This document shows positions 25,016 through 36,436 of a stretch of DNA of 64,000 bases, in pieces. The DNA is from Tretioscincus oriximinensis (taxonomy: Eukaryota; Chordata; Lepidosauria; Squamata; Gymnophthalmidae), in assembly GCA_022410635.1 (NCBI GenBank), contig JAJVDF010000002.1, positions 5,280,778 through 5,344,777 of the forward strand. Reading direction: 5' to 3'. The stretch's first letter is position 1. Each line of letters starts with the position of its first letter. The notes under the pieces are model-generated. The model saw only the letters and a list, made by a program, of their open reading frames with translations, was not told the origin of the DNA and made no database searches. The position numbers and the translations under genes were made by a program.

Positions 25016-25924
25016 CCTGTGGAATTTACTTCCATAAGAGGTGGTGAAAGCTAGCAGCCTGGATAGAGTCGAGACAGGGTTAGATAGGTTTATGGATACC
25101 AAGGGTATAAATAGCTACCAGGGGGGATCTTTTGAAACTGCCTCTGGGATTGAGCAACAGGCAATACTCATGAAATACTATTTGCAGGGAGTTNAGAATA
25201 GTGAAGATTTTGCCTTCTTCTGTTCAGACTGTCCAGGTGCAACTGGTGGGCCACTATGTGAGACAGAATGCTGTGCTAGATGGCTTCTGACCCAATTCAA
25301 CAGGGCTTCTCTTATGTTCTTACGTTCTTATGAGATGCCTGGTGTTCCAATTTTTATGGTGCCATGGGCAATATGGATTTCTGGACAATGCAATATAGAT
25401 GTATGTGTGTGTGTCTACTGCAAACCCTTTGTCCTGATATCCACATTCTTTATTATTAAAGGAAGGGGGAAAAACCTGTGGGTGATAAATTTCTGTTGCA
25501 TATCTTGCCTCCTAACAGAATGATAATTTCTAACCACTAAGGCCGAAAATCTTGCTGTGGTCTCAAAAAAACCCTTTCTGATATCTCAAAAGCAAAATCA
25601 ATTATTTGCCAATCCTAACCATCAATTATAACCTTGGTGCTATATGTGTAAAGAAGAATTTGCAAAGGCAATCTATGTGTCCCCAGAGATACTAATTCAT
25701 AGCTCCTAATCAGTCCCTGAGGCCATATTTTTCCTTTCTTATTTCCTGTACTCCCTCCAAAAAATTGCTCTTAAACAGTATCCTGATTTGGTGCAAAAAC
25801 GTGGTTTATTTCAAAACTTAATTTAAGCAGTGTTAGAATTTATATGAAGGCTAAATCTCCTTGGGAGGAGACTGGGAGAAAGCATCCCTGCAGATGTTTC
25901 CACAAAGGGTACAATATCAGTCTT

Positions 25925-26158
25925 CAGATAACTGATGGTNTCTCATTTTATGAAGAGAGTGGATCCATACTTACTTGCCCCAGGGGTCAGGACTAGAGGC
26001 AATGGAATGAAAGGTAAAGGAAGTTGATATTGGAAAATGCTTCCTGTTATTTAAAGCAGTCAGTCAGTGGAAAATATTACCTCATGAATGATAAGATCTG
26101 TTTCACTGAAGTTCTTCAAGCAGAGGCTGGATAGCCATCTATTTNGGATAGCCTAGGG
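25925..26158 (+). mobile_element. LINE 3' end fragment (CR1/L2-like), host of a hAT
   Basis: GAAGTTCTTCAAGCAGAGGCTGGATAGCCATCTATTT is the standard late-ORF/3' UTR signature of CR1-like LINEs. The sequence is cut by the hAT at 26159-26544. Confidence 0.6.
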
Positions 26159-26544
26159 CAGTGTCGTCTAACCCATGGATCGCAGGCCACCACTTCCTTT
26201 TTCTGGCCCGCAAAGCACTTGGGCAAGTAGGGTGTTGCAGGTGAAGCAGCCAGGTGGCTGAGAGTGTCGGTGACTCTCCAGACGCTTCCGGGTCGGCTTT
26301 GACCTCCGGAGCGCACCGACACATGCAGGGATTTCATGCCCGCCTTAAAAAGAGGTGAAGCCTGGGCCTCCGTGCTGTTTACAAGTGAAAAACAAGCAAA
26401 TCGGAGCTCAGATCATGCGCGTCTCCATTGTTGCGTCTGCTATTTTCTGGCACGCATTTTGCAGACAGCGATGATCTGGAATGTCTCTGGCTCTCACATT
26501 CCTATACTAAAGTTTGATTGGTAACAAAAGGTTCGACCACACTA
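26159..26544. mobile_element. Non-autonomous hAT (Charlie-like), nested
   Basis: Starts CAGTGTCGTCTAACCCATGG and ends GGTTCGACCACACTA, the inverted counterpart. The 8-bp duplication GCCTAGGG is exact (26151-26158 and 26545-26552). The interior is GC- and CpG-rich for this window (TTCCGGGTCGGC, GCGCGTCTCC), unlike its surroundings. It inserted into a LINE 3' end. No transposase is present. Confidence 0.9.
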
Positions 26545-26599
26545 GCCTAGGGAATGTTGCATTAAGTTGTAGACCCTAGAAATACATATTCCATGATAC

Positions 26600-29470
26600 C
26601 ATGGTTGCCCTGATAAAGTGGAGTGCACTATTTAGAGCAGCCTTCTTGAAGTGTCTTGGATGGACACCAGATCCTTCACACCATCATATATCTAAGTACA
26701 AAACCCTTCCCCAATGGAAAGTGAAGGTGCAGTGGAAAGGCACCTGGTGAGAGCAGAAACTGGATGGTTCATGACAATCAATATATGAAGTAAGTTAGTG
26801 CATTTCCTATTTCTTAGATTAAGTCTTCCTGAATTTTTTTGTGGCCCCATGCTAAGTCTAAACCTTAAATCCAAGTCAAAGAAAATTAATCAAGCAATGT
26901 CATTAAGTGAACAATAGAGAAGATCTTTATTTTGCAATTGGTTCCTGCCTGTTATTCTTGCTTCAGTACTGTGTCCATGCTCTTTTATTCTGAAAGGAAT
27001 GCTTGCCTTCTGTTAGTCTTCTTTTCTCTCATAGGATTTACTTGTGCTTTTGGCTTCATATGCTTCACATTAGCAGCAACAGCAGAGTTTTACAGCTTTT
27101 TGCCAATTGGCAGTCTGTATTTTAGCAGGTTGAGAGACAGTATTAGGCCAACAGTAGAAAACAGTTGTCCAGATGACTTAGCCATGAAACCTCAGATTTA
27201 CAAACAGTGTGAGGAATATATTCAGGCTTTATGAGGACTTGAACAAAAATGTCTTGAAGTTGGAGGACAGGCATCAAGAGAATTATGACTGGCAACTTCT
27301 TTGAAGACACATGGATTAGGTGCAAATGATGCCTCTTTCCTAAACAAAAAATGGGACTGTTTCTTTGGTGGAAGGACATCCATGGTGCTCTTCTGACATG
27401 TACTTCTAATCCATCTTCAGTGCTGAAAAACTGCTACAATTGTACTAAATTGGGATGGGGGGGGGGAGGTTTTCCCCGCTAGTTTGGTCCAAGCCCTCCT
27501 TCACATGTGTTTTTCTACCTGTTTCTTTCTGGAATGTTTCAGCATCAAGATTATTTTGCCAAACATGTAAATGGTGTTTTTGCCATACTTTGTTCATTCC
27601 ATTTCCATTCAGGAAATACAAGTGGAATAAGATGTTGCAGATCTTTTCCGGAAGCATCATGAAGTCTGCATCTTTTGTTGAGCAGCTGCCTGCAGTCCTG
27701 GTCATAGCCTGTTGTGGGAAGAGAAGTACCATGAGAAGAATCACAGCTGGTTGACATGAGCTGTATCATTTTCATGCTTTCTCCTGTTTTCCTCTCACCA
27801 GACTCACACCAGCTCCTCATGGATTTGAAAGTAAGTGTGATCCCAGTGAAATAGCTTTTAGATTTCTGGATTCACTCATTGTGTGAAGATCCCCATATCT
27901 TCACGACTGAAGATCGAGTAAAAGTATATATCACAACAGCACCTATAAGTCATTTGTACATATAATAAAACACATATAACAGGGTCCAACATTCCAATGC
28001 TCAATGACAGGGCTCAGAATGTTGACAACACCACAGAGGAAGGGAGGAAGATAAGCAGAAGGGAAGGAATGAAAGAAAGAGGAAAGAAAAAANGAAGGAA
28101 AGGAAGGACAAAGAAAGAAATGGATAAAAGAAGAAAGAGAAGGTAGAAGAAAGGAACAAAAGAAAGAATGAGGTGAATGAGGGATGAGTTGGGGCAAGGG
28201 AGGGAGGGAATGAGTGGTGGCATGGATGGGAGCAAGGGGAAGGAGAGGCAAGAGCTTGTTGCATTACCACNCTATGAGCTTATTTCACTAATAATAAAAA
28301 ATTTCAGAGCAAAATCAGTTTGTTCTGCTCAGCTTCCTCCCCTTTGGTTAGCATAAATGAAATGAAAAGATATTTATCCCTGCCATATCTACAGATTTGT
28401 TGACAGTTTTTGTTCAGTCAGTTTTCATGAGCACAATAGGCCTTTCTGACTCCCACTGACTCCCAAAGCCTGGCCACACTTATGTATGTTGCCTGCACCT
28501 CTACCCAGACCCATAATAAGAACAAATGAACATCATGCCGCTTAGCCTGTGAGTAAATTCAAAGTGAAAGAAATGTGGGCTGAATAGCTGAAGAAATCCC
28601 TTGCTCATGAACACTCACCTTTGCATCAGAAAAACCTTGAACCTGGCTGGGTCTGTACAGGAAATCTTCCCACCCCAAGAAATACTGTTGTAAAATTTAC
28701 TGTTATTCGGTGTAACCTAAGACACTACCTGATACGCTGTAGAAAATCATGCCATGTGATTGCAAAGTACTGAAACAAACAGTTCTAGAAAAATTAGATG
28801 TGAGACTGCAAACTTCTGCACAGTCCATCTGTCCTTATATTTTAGTTGTTCACTGTTGTGCTCAATTACGGAGATGAAAATAGTCAAGTTCAGGCTTGTA
28901 CACACTCCATCCATCCATCTTTGAGAAAAGCAATAATGTCCATGGTGCATATTTCCTGTGTTCATTCATCGGAGACACATAATGAATTATCCAGGATGAG
29001 AACTGAGTTGAGTTTATAGCTCTGTGCATAGACTTAAAAATGAACTCTATTCACATGCAGTAAAACAAAGCAAAGCAAAAACTCGGGCTGTGTTCAAAAA
29101 AAAATTAGAAATGCATTGCAAGTGGGGTCTTTCATCTGTCCGACTTGTTTCCATGAAGTTGAAGATTAGAACTGGAAATCGGCTCACCTGTGGGTATCTG
29201 CAGGCACCGAGAGTTGCTGGTGGAAGCAGAGGGGAGATAGTTCAGGAAGCCGCAACCTCGCTGCCCAAGAAGTGGGCGCGGGAAGTGATGCGGCTTCCGG
29301 GCGACAGAGGGGATAAAGCCTTCCNGCGCCCCTCCTTCTGCTTCATTTCAGTCATGGATGAGAGTGGTAATGATGGTGGAGGTGCAACTTGGCAGGCCAA
29401 GAGGAGACAAAAATCCTGGAAACAGGTAGCCTCATGACTACCTCATACCTTGGTGACCTTCCTAAAGTGT
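26600..29470. other. Unassigned non-coding stretch with polypurine tract
   Basis: No recognised gene. Frames at 26932-27234 and 27455-27754 (about 100 codons) and 29024-29437 (137 codons) show no known domain; the last is Arg/Lys/Trp-rich and contains an N. The GAAA/GGAA tract at 28021-28250 is listed separately. Confidence 0.45.
28021..28250. repeat. Polypurine (GAAA/GGAA-rich) tract
   Basis: About 230 bases that are overwhelmingly A and G on the plus strand (GGAAGG, GAAAGAAAG, AGAAGAAAG). Such mirror-like purine tracts can in principle adopt triplex DNA. The Ser/Phe-rich frames on the other strand are artefacts. Confidence 0.9.
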
Positions 29471-29476
29471 TTCTTT

Positions 29477-29831
29477 AGGCATGGATGGCTCAGTTGCTTA
29501 GAAAACTCTCATCTGGGAGATCGGGTTTCGAAGTCCTGTGTCAGAAGTGGGGAGGGGTGAGCACCTTCCATTAGCCTGTAGCTCTAGCCAACCAAGCTAT
29601 TTTAAAGCAGGAAGTGCAAGAAATTGCAACTGTCTGCAAATAGATACACCACAGCCTTGTGGGAAAGATAGANTGTAAGCCTTCTGGCAAAATACCCTTG
29701 TAAACCTCTTTGAGTCCCTTTGTAAGGTGAGGAAAGCGGGGTCTAAGACCCCAGTTCTTCTTCTTCTTTCTTCTTCTTTCTTCTTCTTCTTNTTCTTCTT
29801 TTTCTTCTTCTTTTTCTTTTTCTTCTTCTTT
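29477..29831 (+). mobile_element. SINE with tRNA-like head and (TTC)n tail, copy 2
   Basis: The most complete copy. An A-box-like TGGCTCAGTTGCTTAG at the 5' end, a B-box-like GGGTTTCGAAGTCC about 35 bases later, the shared body (CTGTAGCTCTAGCCAACC, TAGATACACCACAGCC), a LINE-like TTGTAAACCTCTTTGAGTCC, and a long TTC tail from about 29755. The pol III boxes imply a tRNA-derived head; the tail implies mobilisation by an L2/CR1-like LINE. Confidence 0.88.
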
Positions 29832-30029
29832 CTGAACTTCTTCTGCCTACCTTTCGGGATCGGTAGGTTGAATGCAAGTTTGGAGTAATTGAGGTGAGCT
29901 GTACACAGGACGGATTCTTGAGAGAGCCCTTAAAAGCCTCTTTAATGCACCCATAAAGATGTGGGTCGACCCACAAAGGTATGGTCGGATGTGCTGCTGG
30001 ATGGCTCTGGCGCCTAGACCAGGGGGGTT

Positions 30030-30335
30030 GGCCCGCCTGGAGAGTGGGTCAGCCTGGTACCTAAGTCAATGTGGCATGGCCCTTGGTGGTCTATTGTCAA
30101 AGCGCAGCTGGACAGCTGGTTTGGTATGTGTAGGCCTCGCTGAACAGAGCAGGTGCCCTGATGGTGCCACATCACAGAGTGTGGCCCAGTTAATGTTAGG
30201 TCAGGCTGGGTGACTGACCTGGATTGGTAAGGGTGGGCCTCGCTGAACAGAGCAGGCATCCTAATGGTGCCATGTCACGGTGCGTGGCCCAGCTGGTTAC
30301 AGGTTAGGCCAGGCAGCTGACCTGGGCTGTCAGCC
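30030..30335. repeat. About 103-bp GC-rich tandem repeat, two clear units
   Basis: GGCCTCGCTGAACAGAGCAG occurs at 30133 and again at 30236, each followed by diverged TGATGGTGCCA/TAATGGTGCCA, TGTGGCCCAG/CGTGGCCCAG and GTTAGGYCAGG. Sequence from about 30030 (GGCCCGCCTGG, GGCATGGCCCTTGGTGG) may be a further degraded unit. GC content is far above the flanks. The 84- and 81-codon frames are by-products. Confidence 0.75.
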
Positions 30336-30339
30336 ATGT

Positions 30340-31725
30340 TGCTGCGCCTGCCACACTTCTACTCAAGCCATGACCTAATTCTCTTCACGTCTGGGTTCAT
30401 TTGTATAATAAGCACTTATAAACATTTCTTTTTAATTCTGGAAAGTAAATTTTATGATGTTTTTAACCTAGTTGTATATGGCTCTGAGATATTTGCCATG
30501 AGTGTTGTAAAGGATTTTTTAGCAATTATTAGAAGTACAATGTAAATATATGTATTGTTTGCTATTATTTTACTTCTCATTGGTGCAAGGGGCATTATAA
30601 ATGTTATTTTTATTATTATTTCAATGATGTCACTTCCAGCCCAGGCATATTTCTCGTACATTTTCACATGGGAATTTGCACAAGAATGGAATTTCTCATA
30701 AAAGTATGAGATTCTTGTATAACTCCCAACATCTGTGCTGCATTTTTAATAAATGTGCTAAAGAAGAAATTTCAGCAGATATTACAAGTATTGTAGGCTG
30801 CATTTCTGTTTTTGACATACCCATTAAAGATGAAGCATGACTGCCTTGCTTTTTTCTTGGTAATTCTACTAAGGGTAGAAAGGGTGGATCATCTTCTTGC
30901 AATATAAAATAGTCTTGGTATCATACTTCCACAATGTGAAAATATCTGCATTCTTACAGAGGCTTAATCTTTATTTATAGTAGAATTACCTGGTTGCAAC
31001 GAGAAAGAAAAGTGCTTGAAAGGACTATAAATAAGACACAGCAAAGAAATATTAAAAGCTGTCTTGCAAGTCCATGGTTTTTATACATATTCTTATTAAT
31101 TTTATGCATTATCTACCCTTACTGTAAACTATATTGATTGTAGCAAGCTAGGAGTGTTGAGATACACCCACAGCTACTGCTAAAAAAGATGAAGGTATCA
31201 ATTATCAATTAGCAAATTGCTGCTAATATGTATGAAGGAGGCAAAGATATCTCCTTGTGGGAAATAGCAGACACCTTTGTAGTGTTTTGTAAATTACTTT
31301 TTTCCCTACAAAAAAAAGAAAAAATCCAAATATATTCTGCTGCCTTTATATTACTTTCATTTCCACACTATAGAAAAGGTGTCTGGGACATAATTACAAA
31401 ATATGTTAGAGATAGGTTGCTGTTCTTTTAATCATTTGCAGAAAAAATATTAATTGTCTTTATAAAAAAATCACTCTTTTTTTGCAGATAGCAAGTAAAA
31501 TTAACTAACAGTTCAATTATTCTATTAATGAGGTAGCGTCTTTCCCCACTGGCAAGGATTTTTAAGTGGTATGCGTATGTCTGTATGTGTGCTTGCATGC
31601 ACACCTGAACAGATAGATGCTATTCTACTTTGTCTCCTATTCTGGCATCAATCAAATTTATTTTTACTGCATAATCAGAAAACTCAGAAGGGGAAAAAAT
31701 AGGCTGCAAAGGAAAATATCGTAAA
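30340..31725. other. Unassigned AT-rich stretch, contains a CNE candidate
   Basis: No gene or named repeat. 31015-31240 has homeobox-type cores (TCAATTATCAATTAGCAAATTGCTGCTAAT) and no repeat signature; it is a candidate conserved non-coding element on texture alone. Confidence 0.35.
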
Positions 31726-31729
31726 GAGT

Positions 31730-31880
31730 TCCTCCCTACCTGTAAATAAATGGAACACTCTATGAAGATGATAGGTAGAAAAGTTAGGTTGGACAAAGGT
31801 TTGTATGTTTCACTCTGAAGGTCATTAGTCCATGGAATTTACTTCCAAATGAGGTGGGAAGGCTTGAAGAAGCCTTGAGA
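31730..31880 (+). mobile_element. CR1-type LINE 3' UTR fragment
   Basis: TTAGTCCATGGAATTTACTTCCAAATGAGGTGG matches the CR1 segment at 25015-25045 (AGCCTGTGGAATTTACTTCCATAAGAGGTGG). Plus strand, short and diverged. Confidence 0.65.
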
Positions 31881-32058
31881 TGGTGAGGGCTTTATCTATT
31901 TACATTTATACCCACCCCATACCCGAAGGTCTTGGGGCAGCAGCAACAAAACAAAAAAGTACAAAATTTACATTTTAAAACAGTACAATCAGTATCTGAA
32001 GGTGGAGGGGAAGAACAAAAAACAAAAAACCCTAAAAAGGAAAAAACACAGCATTTCT

Positions 32059-32310
32059 TCAACCAAAGGCCAGGTTGAAGAGGTGCATCTTTAAGGACCT
32101 TCTAAAAGAATACAATGATGATGACAAATGCACCTCAAGGGGGAGACTATTCCAAAAACTGGGGGCAACCACTGAGAAGGCCCTACCCCGGGTTCCCACC
32201 CCATTGCCTGTTGAAAAATGTGGTACAACCAGGAGGGCCTCTCCTGCAGATCTTAAGGCACGGGCAGGTTGATATGGGAGAAGGCACTTCTTTAGGTTTT
32301 TTTGGCCCAA
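32059..32310 (-). pseudogene. L2 ORF2 C-terminus
   Basis: Contains LRSAGEALLVVP, GVGTRGRAFSVVAPSFWNSL and SFRRSLKMHLF, ending in a stop as expected for the C-terminus of L2 ORF2. It follows the 32356-32733 frame after a short gap or frameshift. Confidence 0.8.
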
Positions 32311-32355
32311 GTTATTTAGGGCCTTATAAGTTAAAGTTAATACCTTGAATTTGGC

Positions 32356-32733
32356 TCAGTAGTGGGTTGGCAGCCAGTACAGTTCTTTCAAGACCAGCAT
32401 GATGTGTGTCCAGCCAGCCNTTCCGGTCAGCAGTCTAGCTGCTGCATTCTGCACCAACTGCAGCTTTCGAACCATTTTCAAGAGCAACCCCATATAGAGT
32501 GCATTACAATAGTCCAATCTGGAAGTTACCAGAGTGTGGATTACTGTGTCTAAGTCATTCCTGTTTAGAAGTGGCTGTAACTGCTGAAGCAGACGTAACT
32601 GGAAGTAGGCACTCCTGGCCACTGCCTCCATGTGATTTTCAAGTGTTAGCGAAGAGTCCAGGAGCACCCCCAGATTTCGCACCTGACCATTATAGGGCAA
32701 TTTTACCCCATCAAGGACAGGGTGCCTCCCCAC
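32356..32733 (-). pseudogene. L2 RT thumb/C-terminal fragment
   Basis: 125 open codons: VRNLGVLLDSSLTLENHMEA, then LQPLLNRNDLDTVIHTLVTS and SRLDYCNALYMGL, then VQNAAARLLTG and VLKELYWLPTHY. These are classic L2 RT motifs 3' of the catalytic box. One N lies in the frame. It is a dead 5'-truncated copy. Confidence 0.88.
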
Positions 32734-32874
32734 CCAGTTGCTTTTTATTCACTAGCATTCAGAAATGCTGTGACAGAATGATCTGCTTTTGAACATCTAA
32801 CAAAGATCCCAAAATATGAATATATACATATATAAAAATAAAGTATAAATTAATTCAATTAAAGATCTCTTGCT

Positions 32875-32979
32875 CTATCCATCTATCCATCTATCCATCC
32901 ATCCATCTATCCATCCATCCATCCATCCATCCATCCGTCTATCCGTCTGTCTGTCTATCTGTCTATTATCTGTCTGTCT
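32875..32979. repeat. (ATCC/ATCT)n to (GTCT)n microsatellite
   Basis: About 100 bases of tetranucleotide repeats drifting from ATCC/ATCT to GTCT/ATCT. Confidence 0.97.
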
Positions 32980-32984
32980 CCATA

Positions 32985-34040
32985 CTACCATTCACTAAAA
33001 GATCACTTAAAAATAGGATGGGGGCAGAGGGGGTAGCTATGCCTGGGAAGGGGGTACTGCTAACAATCATATTAAAGAGGAAAATGACAACTGTAAAGAA
33101 AGCCATGTGAATTTAGTCAATATGTTTCCTTCATTGTTCAGTGTATCTGATGGATTAGGGCTGTTGTCTAGCTCACTAATTTAACTTATTGAATTAAATA
33201 TCAGTAATGAAAGATAGCATACTCCTCCTCCCTTTGTCTTTTAATGTGACAATGTTAATGTGGTATGCAGAATATTTTTGACAAAGTCACCCCTTATTCA
33301 TGAAATGCAGCAAATATAAANCCAAGGATGTAAATATCTCCTCCACTATGTAGCTTTAAAAAAGTCTTGCAAGGTGCCTCCATGTGGTGACATACTAAAA
33401 GTCTAGTTGTGAGCAAATGGTCTCACTGCNTTTTGTGTGCTTTGGAAATAAGGGAACAGATTCCAGATTAGAGCTCTAAAGGATTGAACAATGGATTGAC
33501 AATATGCCATATTTATGGTGGCTCCTGCAGTCTGTCTGTCGCAGGGAAGAACGTTGTTACTTTACATAAAAACAAAGGAAACCAATGTAGGGGAATTCCT
33601 CTCTTTAATACTGTTTTGATTGACAAGATCTCATCAAGTTTAAATTGTTTTCTGATTGGGTATACACAGAAGTGCAGTGGGGTTTTAGAGCTAGAAGATC
33701 AAGTGCCGATATGATCTTCTCATTGGATGCTGCTTGTCTTTCTACTCTTTGTTTTATTGACCAAAGAAAGGCTTTTGGTACTGTTAGTGACTGAGGCCTT
33801 TCTGATGGCCTCAATTTTGATTAAGGCAGGCAGAATAAGGCAGAACGTATTTGCAGAGGACATGGTTTCACAAATACTGAAGTCCAGAAGATTACAACAT
33901 TGTTCCAAATTAAAGGTAAGTATAAAAAGGCCAAAGAAGGACGGAATTCTTTACTTCACCATTTGGCCAAGAAGCCATTTGCCATTCTTTATGCCAAAGG
34001 AAGCAAGATGCAGTTCTATTACCCTTTTATGGATTTAACC
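32985..34040. other. Unassigned non-coding stretch
   Basis: Frames at 33484-33714 and 33727-34038 (76 and 103 codons) show no recognisable motif. No repeat family identified. Confidence 0.4.
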
Positions 34041-34044
34041 TGAT

Positions 34045-34135
34045 TTAAACTGATTCTAACGTATTGTTTTTTCCCTGTTGTGGCTAACCTTGAGACCATT
34101 AGTCTGAGGCACAGTATAAGTGCAAGTAAATAATG
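34045..34135 (+). mobile_element. LINE 3' terminal fragment (L2-like)
   Basis: TTCCCTGTTGTGGCTAACCTTGAGACC, then GGCACAGTATAAGTGCAAGTAAATAA, resembles an L2-type 3' end (GAGCCGCCCTGAGACC...GGTATAAATAAATAA). Short. Confidence 0.45.
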
Positions 34136-34189
34136 CCTGCCTGCTCGAGCAAGACAATATTTCTAGCAATGTATATCTGTGAATACATT

Positions 34190-34450
34190 TCTTTCTTTCT
34201 TTTCCTTACTATTCACTGGTAATGCAGAACAATATGTTAAAAATAGCATGAATTACAATTATTCTGTATGATTCAGTAACCACAAATAAGCCATTATTGC
34301 CGGAGAAATGAATCAGCCAGCCCCTGGCAGCAAATTTGAAGCAGCAGAGCAGCAGGTAAAATCCATCCTGGCTAAAATTATTACATATGTTTTCCCTGAG
34401 TAAATGAAGCACATTTGACAAGAAAATAAAGTAGCTGTTGAATTTAATCC
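34190..34450. promoter_or_regulatory. Candidate conserved non-coding element
   Basis: Unique AT-rich sequence with dense motif-like words (AATTACAATTATTC, CCATTATTGCCGGAGAAATG, AGCAGCAGAGCAGCAGGTAAAATCC) and no repeat signature. Called on texture only. Confidence 0.22.
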
Positions 34451-34459
34451 TATAACTGG

Positions 34460-35880
34460 AATCTGAATCCTATAAATATAGAAGGTAGTGGGGCCAGGAT
34501 GGTACATGGGGCAAATACTGGCAGTGCATTACCCAAAGGAATCTATTATGGCTCAATGTTTGTATTAGAATTAAGCTTGGGTATTAGATTTGCCATGTAC
34601 ATTTCTACCAAGGGCAGTTCCAATAGTGAGAACTGTGCCTGGATATTCTCTTGGAATGTATTTATTTTGTTTACTTATTTACTTACATCCTGTCCTTCCA
34701 GGGAGGGTGGGTTGGAGGGAGGGAGGGTGCATATGGAACCTTTAAAATTAGCCATTCGGCTGTACCTTATAGCTACTGGCTGTTACTGGCTATTGATTGA
34801 TAAGAACAGTTTGCCCCCTTGGCAAGTCCCTTACTGTACTAAATATGAAAAGACATGGTCCCCAGAATAGTTGCCACATGCCCAGATAGCAAGTATTTCT
34901 CCGCATAATCACCAGGAGTCAAGTCTGTTTTTAAGTCATCAAGCAACAACAATGAGAAGCAACCTGACATTTCCANAAACACTAGAGACCTGTAGGTTTT
35001 CTTCTCCTCTGGAGGTTCTTCTCTTTTTTGGGGTCATTTAAAGAGCTGACATTTCTTGGCTTCCCATGCATTAAATAAATCTAATTATGACACTTTAATA
35101 AAATATGTTAAAGGAGATTATTTGAGGCCAAAGTCTGGAAGCAATACAGAACATGTTCCAGCAGCATATCTCTTGCACCTGGATATTAACCTCTTCAATG
35201 CCCTCTGGACATATGGCACAGATCCAGAATCACAGCACCTGTTGTTCCTGGTGGATGCCTGCCATAAGCACTCACTTCATAGGGATGTTTAATATGACAC
35301 ATTCAGCATAGTTGGGTGGATTGTGACCCTAAGTTTACTGATGTTTCAAGAGCCAGTAAGACAAGCAAAAACCTGTTCATTTCCCAGTTTGCCTCATTGG
35401 AGATGAGTGCCAATTTGGCCTGTCCGTATTCCTTATTAGCTGCTGTTCACAAAACATTCAGATCACTGAATTCCATATTCGTACAAGCATTCACAGCAAA
35501 TTGTTGGGTCCTCGCCAGGATGAGATTAATCATAAAACCAAATGTGTTTCCTGATGAAATGAAAATCATTCTGGGAGGAAAACCAAGAGGTTTATGAAAG
35601 AACATAAGCATATCTCGGAGCACAACACCTACCTACCACACACAACCAATAATTAGGCCATACACTACAAATTTTTCCCTGGCTTAACTGTTATGGAACA
35701 GTTCTGCTGTGTTTCTTGCGAAAAACCCAGCGTTTGAGGCTCAAATACTCTGATAAAACAATAACAACAGCAACCCAGAATATATTGTTGTCTTACGTTG
35801 TCAAAATGAGAACAACTAGGCCCTCTGCCCTGGTTGCATTTTATGAAACAAGATTTGTTTATTTATTAACAATAANAGAA
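34460..35880. other. Unassigned non-coding stretch
   Basis: Two adjacent frames (35056-35292 and 35316-35597; 78 and 93 codons) have ordinary-looking composition but no family I recognise, and I see no convincing splice sites around them. A GGGA-rich patch with TTTATTTACTTATTTACTT near 34660-34730 may be an L2 3' relic on the minus strand. Confidence 0.4.
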
Positions 35881-35881
35881 T

Positions 35882-36030
35882 GACATAAGAAGAGTCCTGC
35901 TGAATTGGTCCACAGCTAATGTNGTTCAGTATTCTGCCTTACACAGTGGCCCACCAATTGCACCTGGGAACTCTCAAACAGAAGACACCAAAACCTGTTA
36001 TTGATTTCCTGCAAATAGCATTTCAGGAGT
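35882..36030 (-). mobile_element. CR1-type LINE 3' end, older copy (minus strand)
   Basis: Diverged CR1 3' UTR (CATAAGAAGAGTCCTGCTGAATTGG, CAGTGGCCCACCAATTGCACCTGGG, GCATTTCAGGAGTACTG). It is cut at 36031 by the start of another CR1. Confidence 0.75.
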
Positions 36031-36436
36031 ACTGAACATAAGAACATAAGAAGAGCCATACTGGATGGGGCNAGAATCCATCTGGTCCCACATTCTGTCT
36101 CATACAGAGGCCCACCAGATGCACCTGGGCAGTCTGAACAGAGGAACACAAAATATGCACCTGTTCATGACTCCCTGCAAATGGTATTTCAGGAGTCCTA
36201 CCTGTTGCTCCATCCCAGAAGCAGCATCCAGACATCCTTCCTAGTACCCATTTGTATCCTTGGCGTCCATAAACCTGTCTAGTCCTGTCTTGAAGTTATC
36301 CAAGCTGTTAGCTACCACCACCACTTCAGGAAGTAAATTCAGCCAAGCCGATGGCTCTGGATGAAAAAATACTTTCCTTTGTCTGTTCTCACTTTTCTGC
36401 CCATCAGTTTCAAGAAGTGCCCAATGGTACTCTGGT
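36031..36436 (-). mobile_element. CR1-type LINE 3' end, younger copy (minus strand)
   Basis: Starts with the tandem tail GAACATAAGAACATAAGAAGAGCC and runs through the standard 3' UTR (GCACCTGGGCAGTCTGAACA, CATCCAGACATCC) to CAGTTTCAAGAAGTGCCC. Higher similarity to other copies than the preceding one. Confidence 0.85.

Larger units (their letters stand above)
22240..25334 (+). mobile_element. CR1-type LINE copy, split by a DNA transposon
   Basis: Plus-strand CR1. 22240-23385 covers sequence upstream of and into the RT (CTTCTTTAAATACATCAG, i.e. F-K-Y-I region; NYRPFSFTSVPGKVLETIIKD). 24339-25334 covers post-catalytic RT, thumb and 3' UTR, ending CTTCTCTTATGTTCTTACGTTCTTATG. The interruption contains element B (23490-24335) and about 100 bp of unassigned sequence before it. 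Some 25 bp of CR1, including the catalytic box, is missing at the junction. Confidence 0.88.
31885..32745 (-). mobile_element. L2-type LINE, 5'-truncated (minus strand)
   Basis: The longest L2 copy here. The minus strand reads RT C-terminal coding from about 32740 to 32059, then a 3' UTR with the CCCATACCCGAAGGTCTTGGGG (plus-strand) signature. It shares blocks with 9007, 36437 and 55645. It is relatively well preserved with only a few frame breaks. Confidence 0.88.

Noticed and set aside
26932..27234. 100-codon frame with hydrophobic N-terminal half resembling a membrane protein
   Set aside because: No homology recognised, no conserved motif, no promoter or splice evidence.
28021..28250. Ser/Phe-rich minus-strand coding region
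   Set aside because: Pure by-product of the polypurine tract.
29024..29437. 137-codon basic frame
   Set aside because: Contains an N, no domain recognised; likely chance.
29477..29540. Genuine tRNA gene
   Set aside because: The A- and B-box-like motifs belong to a dispersed SINE head; acceptor-stem pairing is not preserved.
32875..32979. CRISPR-like regular repeats
   Set aside because: A simple tetranucleotide microsatellite without spacers; the genome is a vertebrate.
35056..35597. Two consecutive frames that might be exons
   Set aside because: No recognisable protein family and no convincing splice sites.
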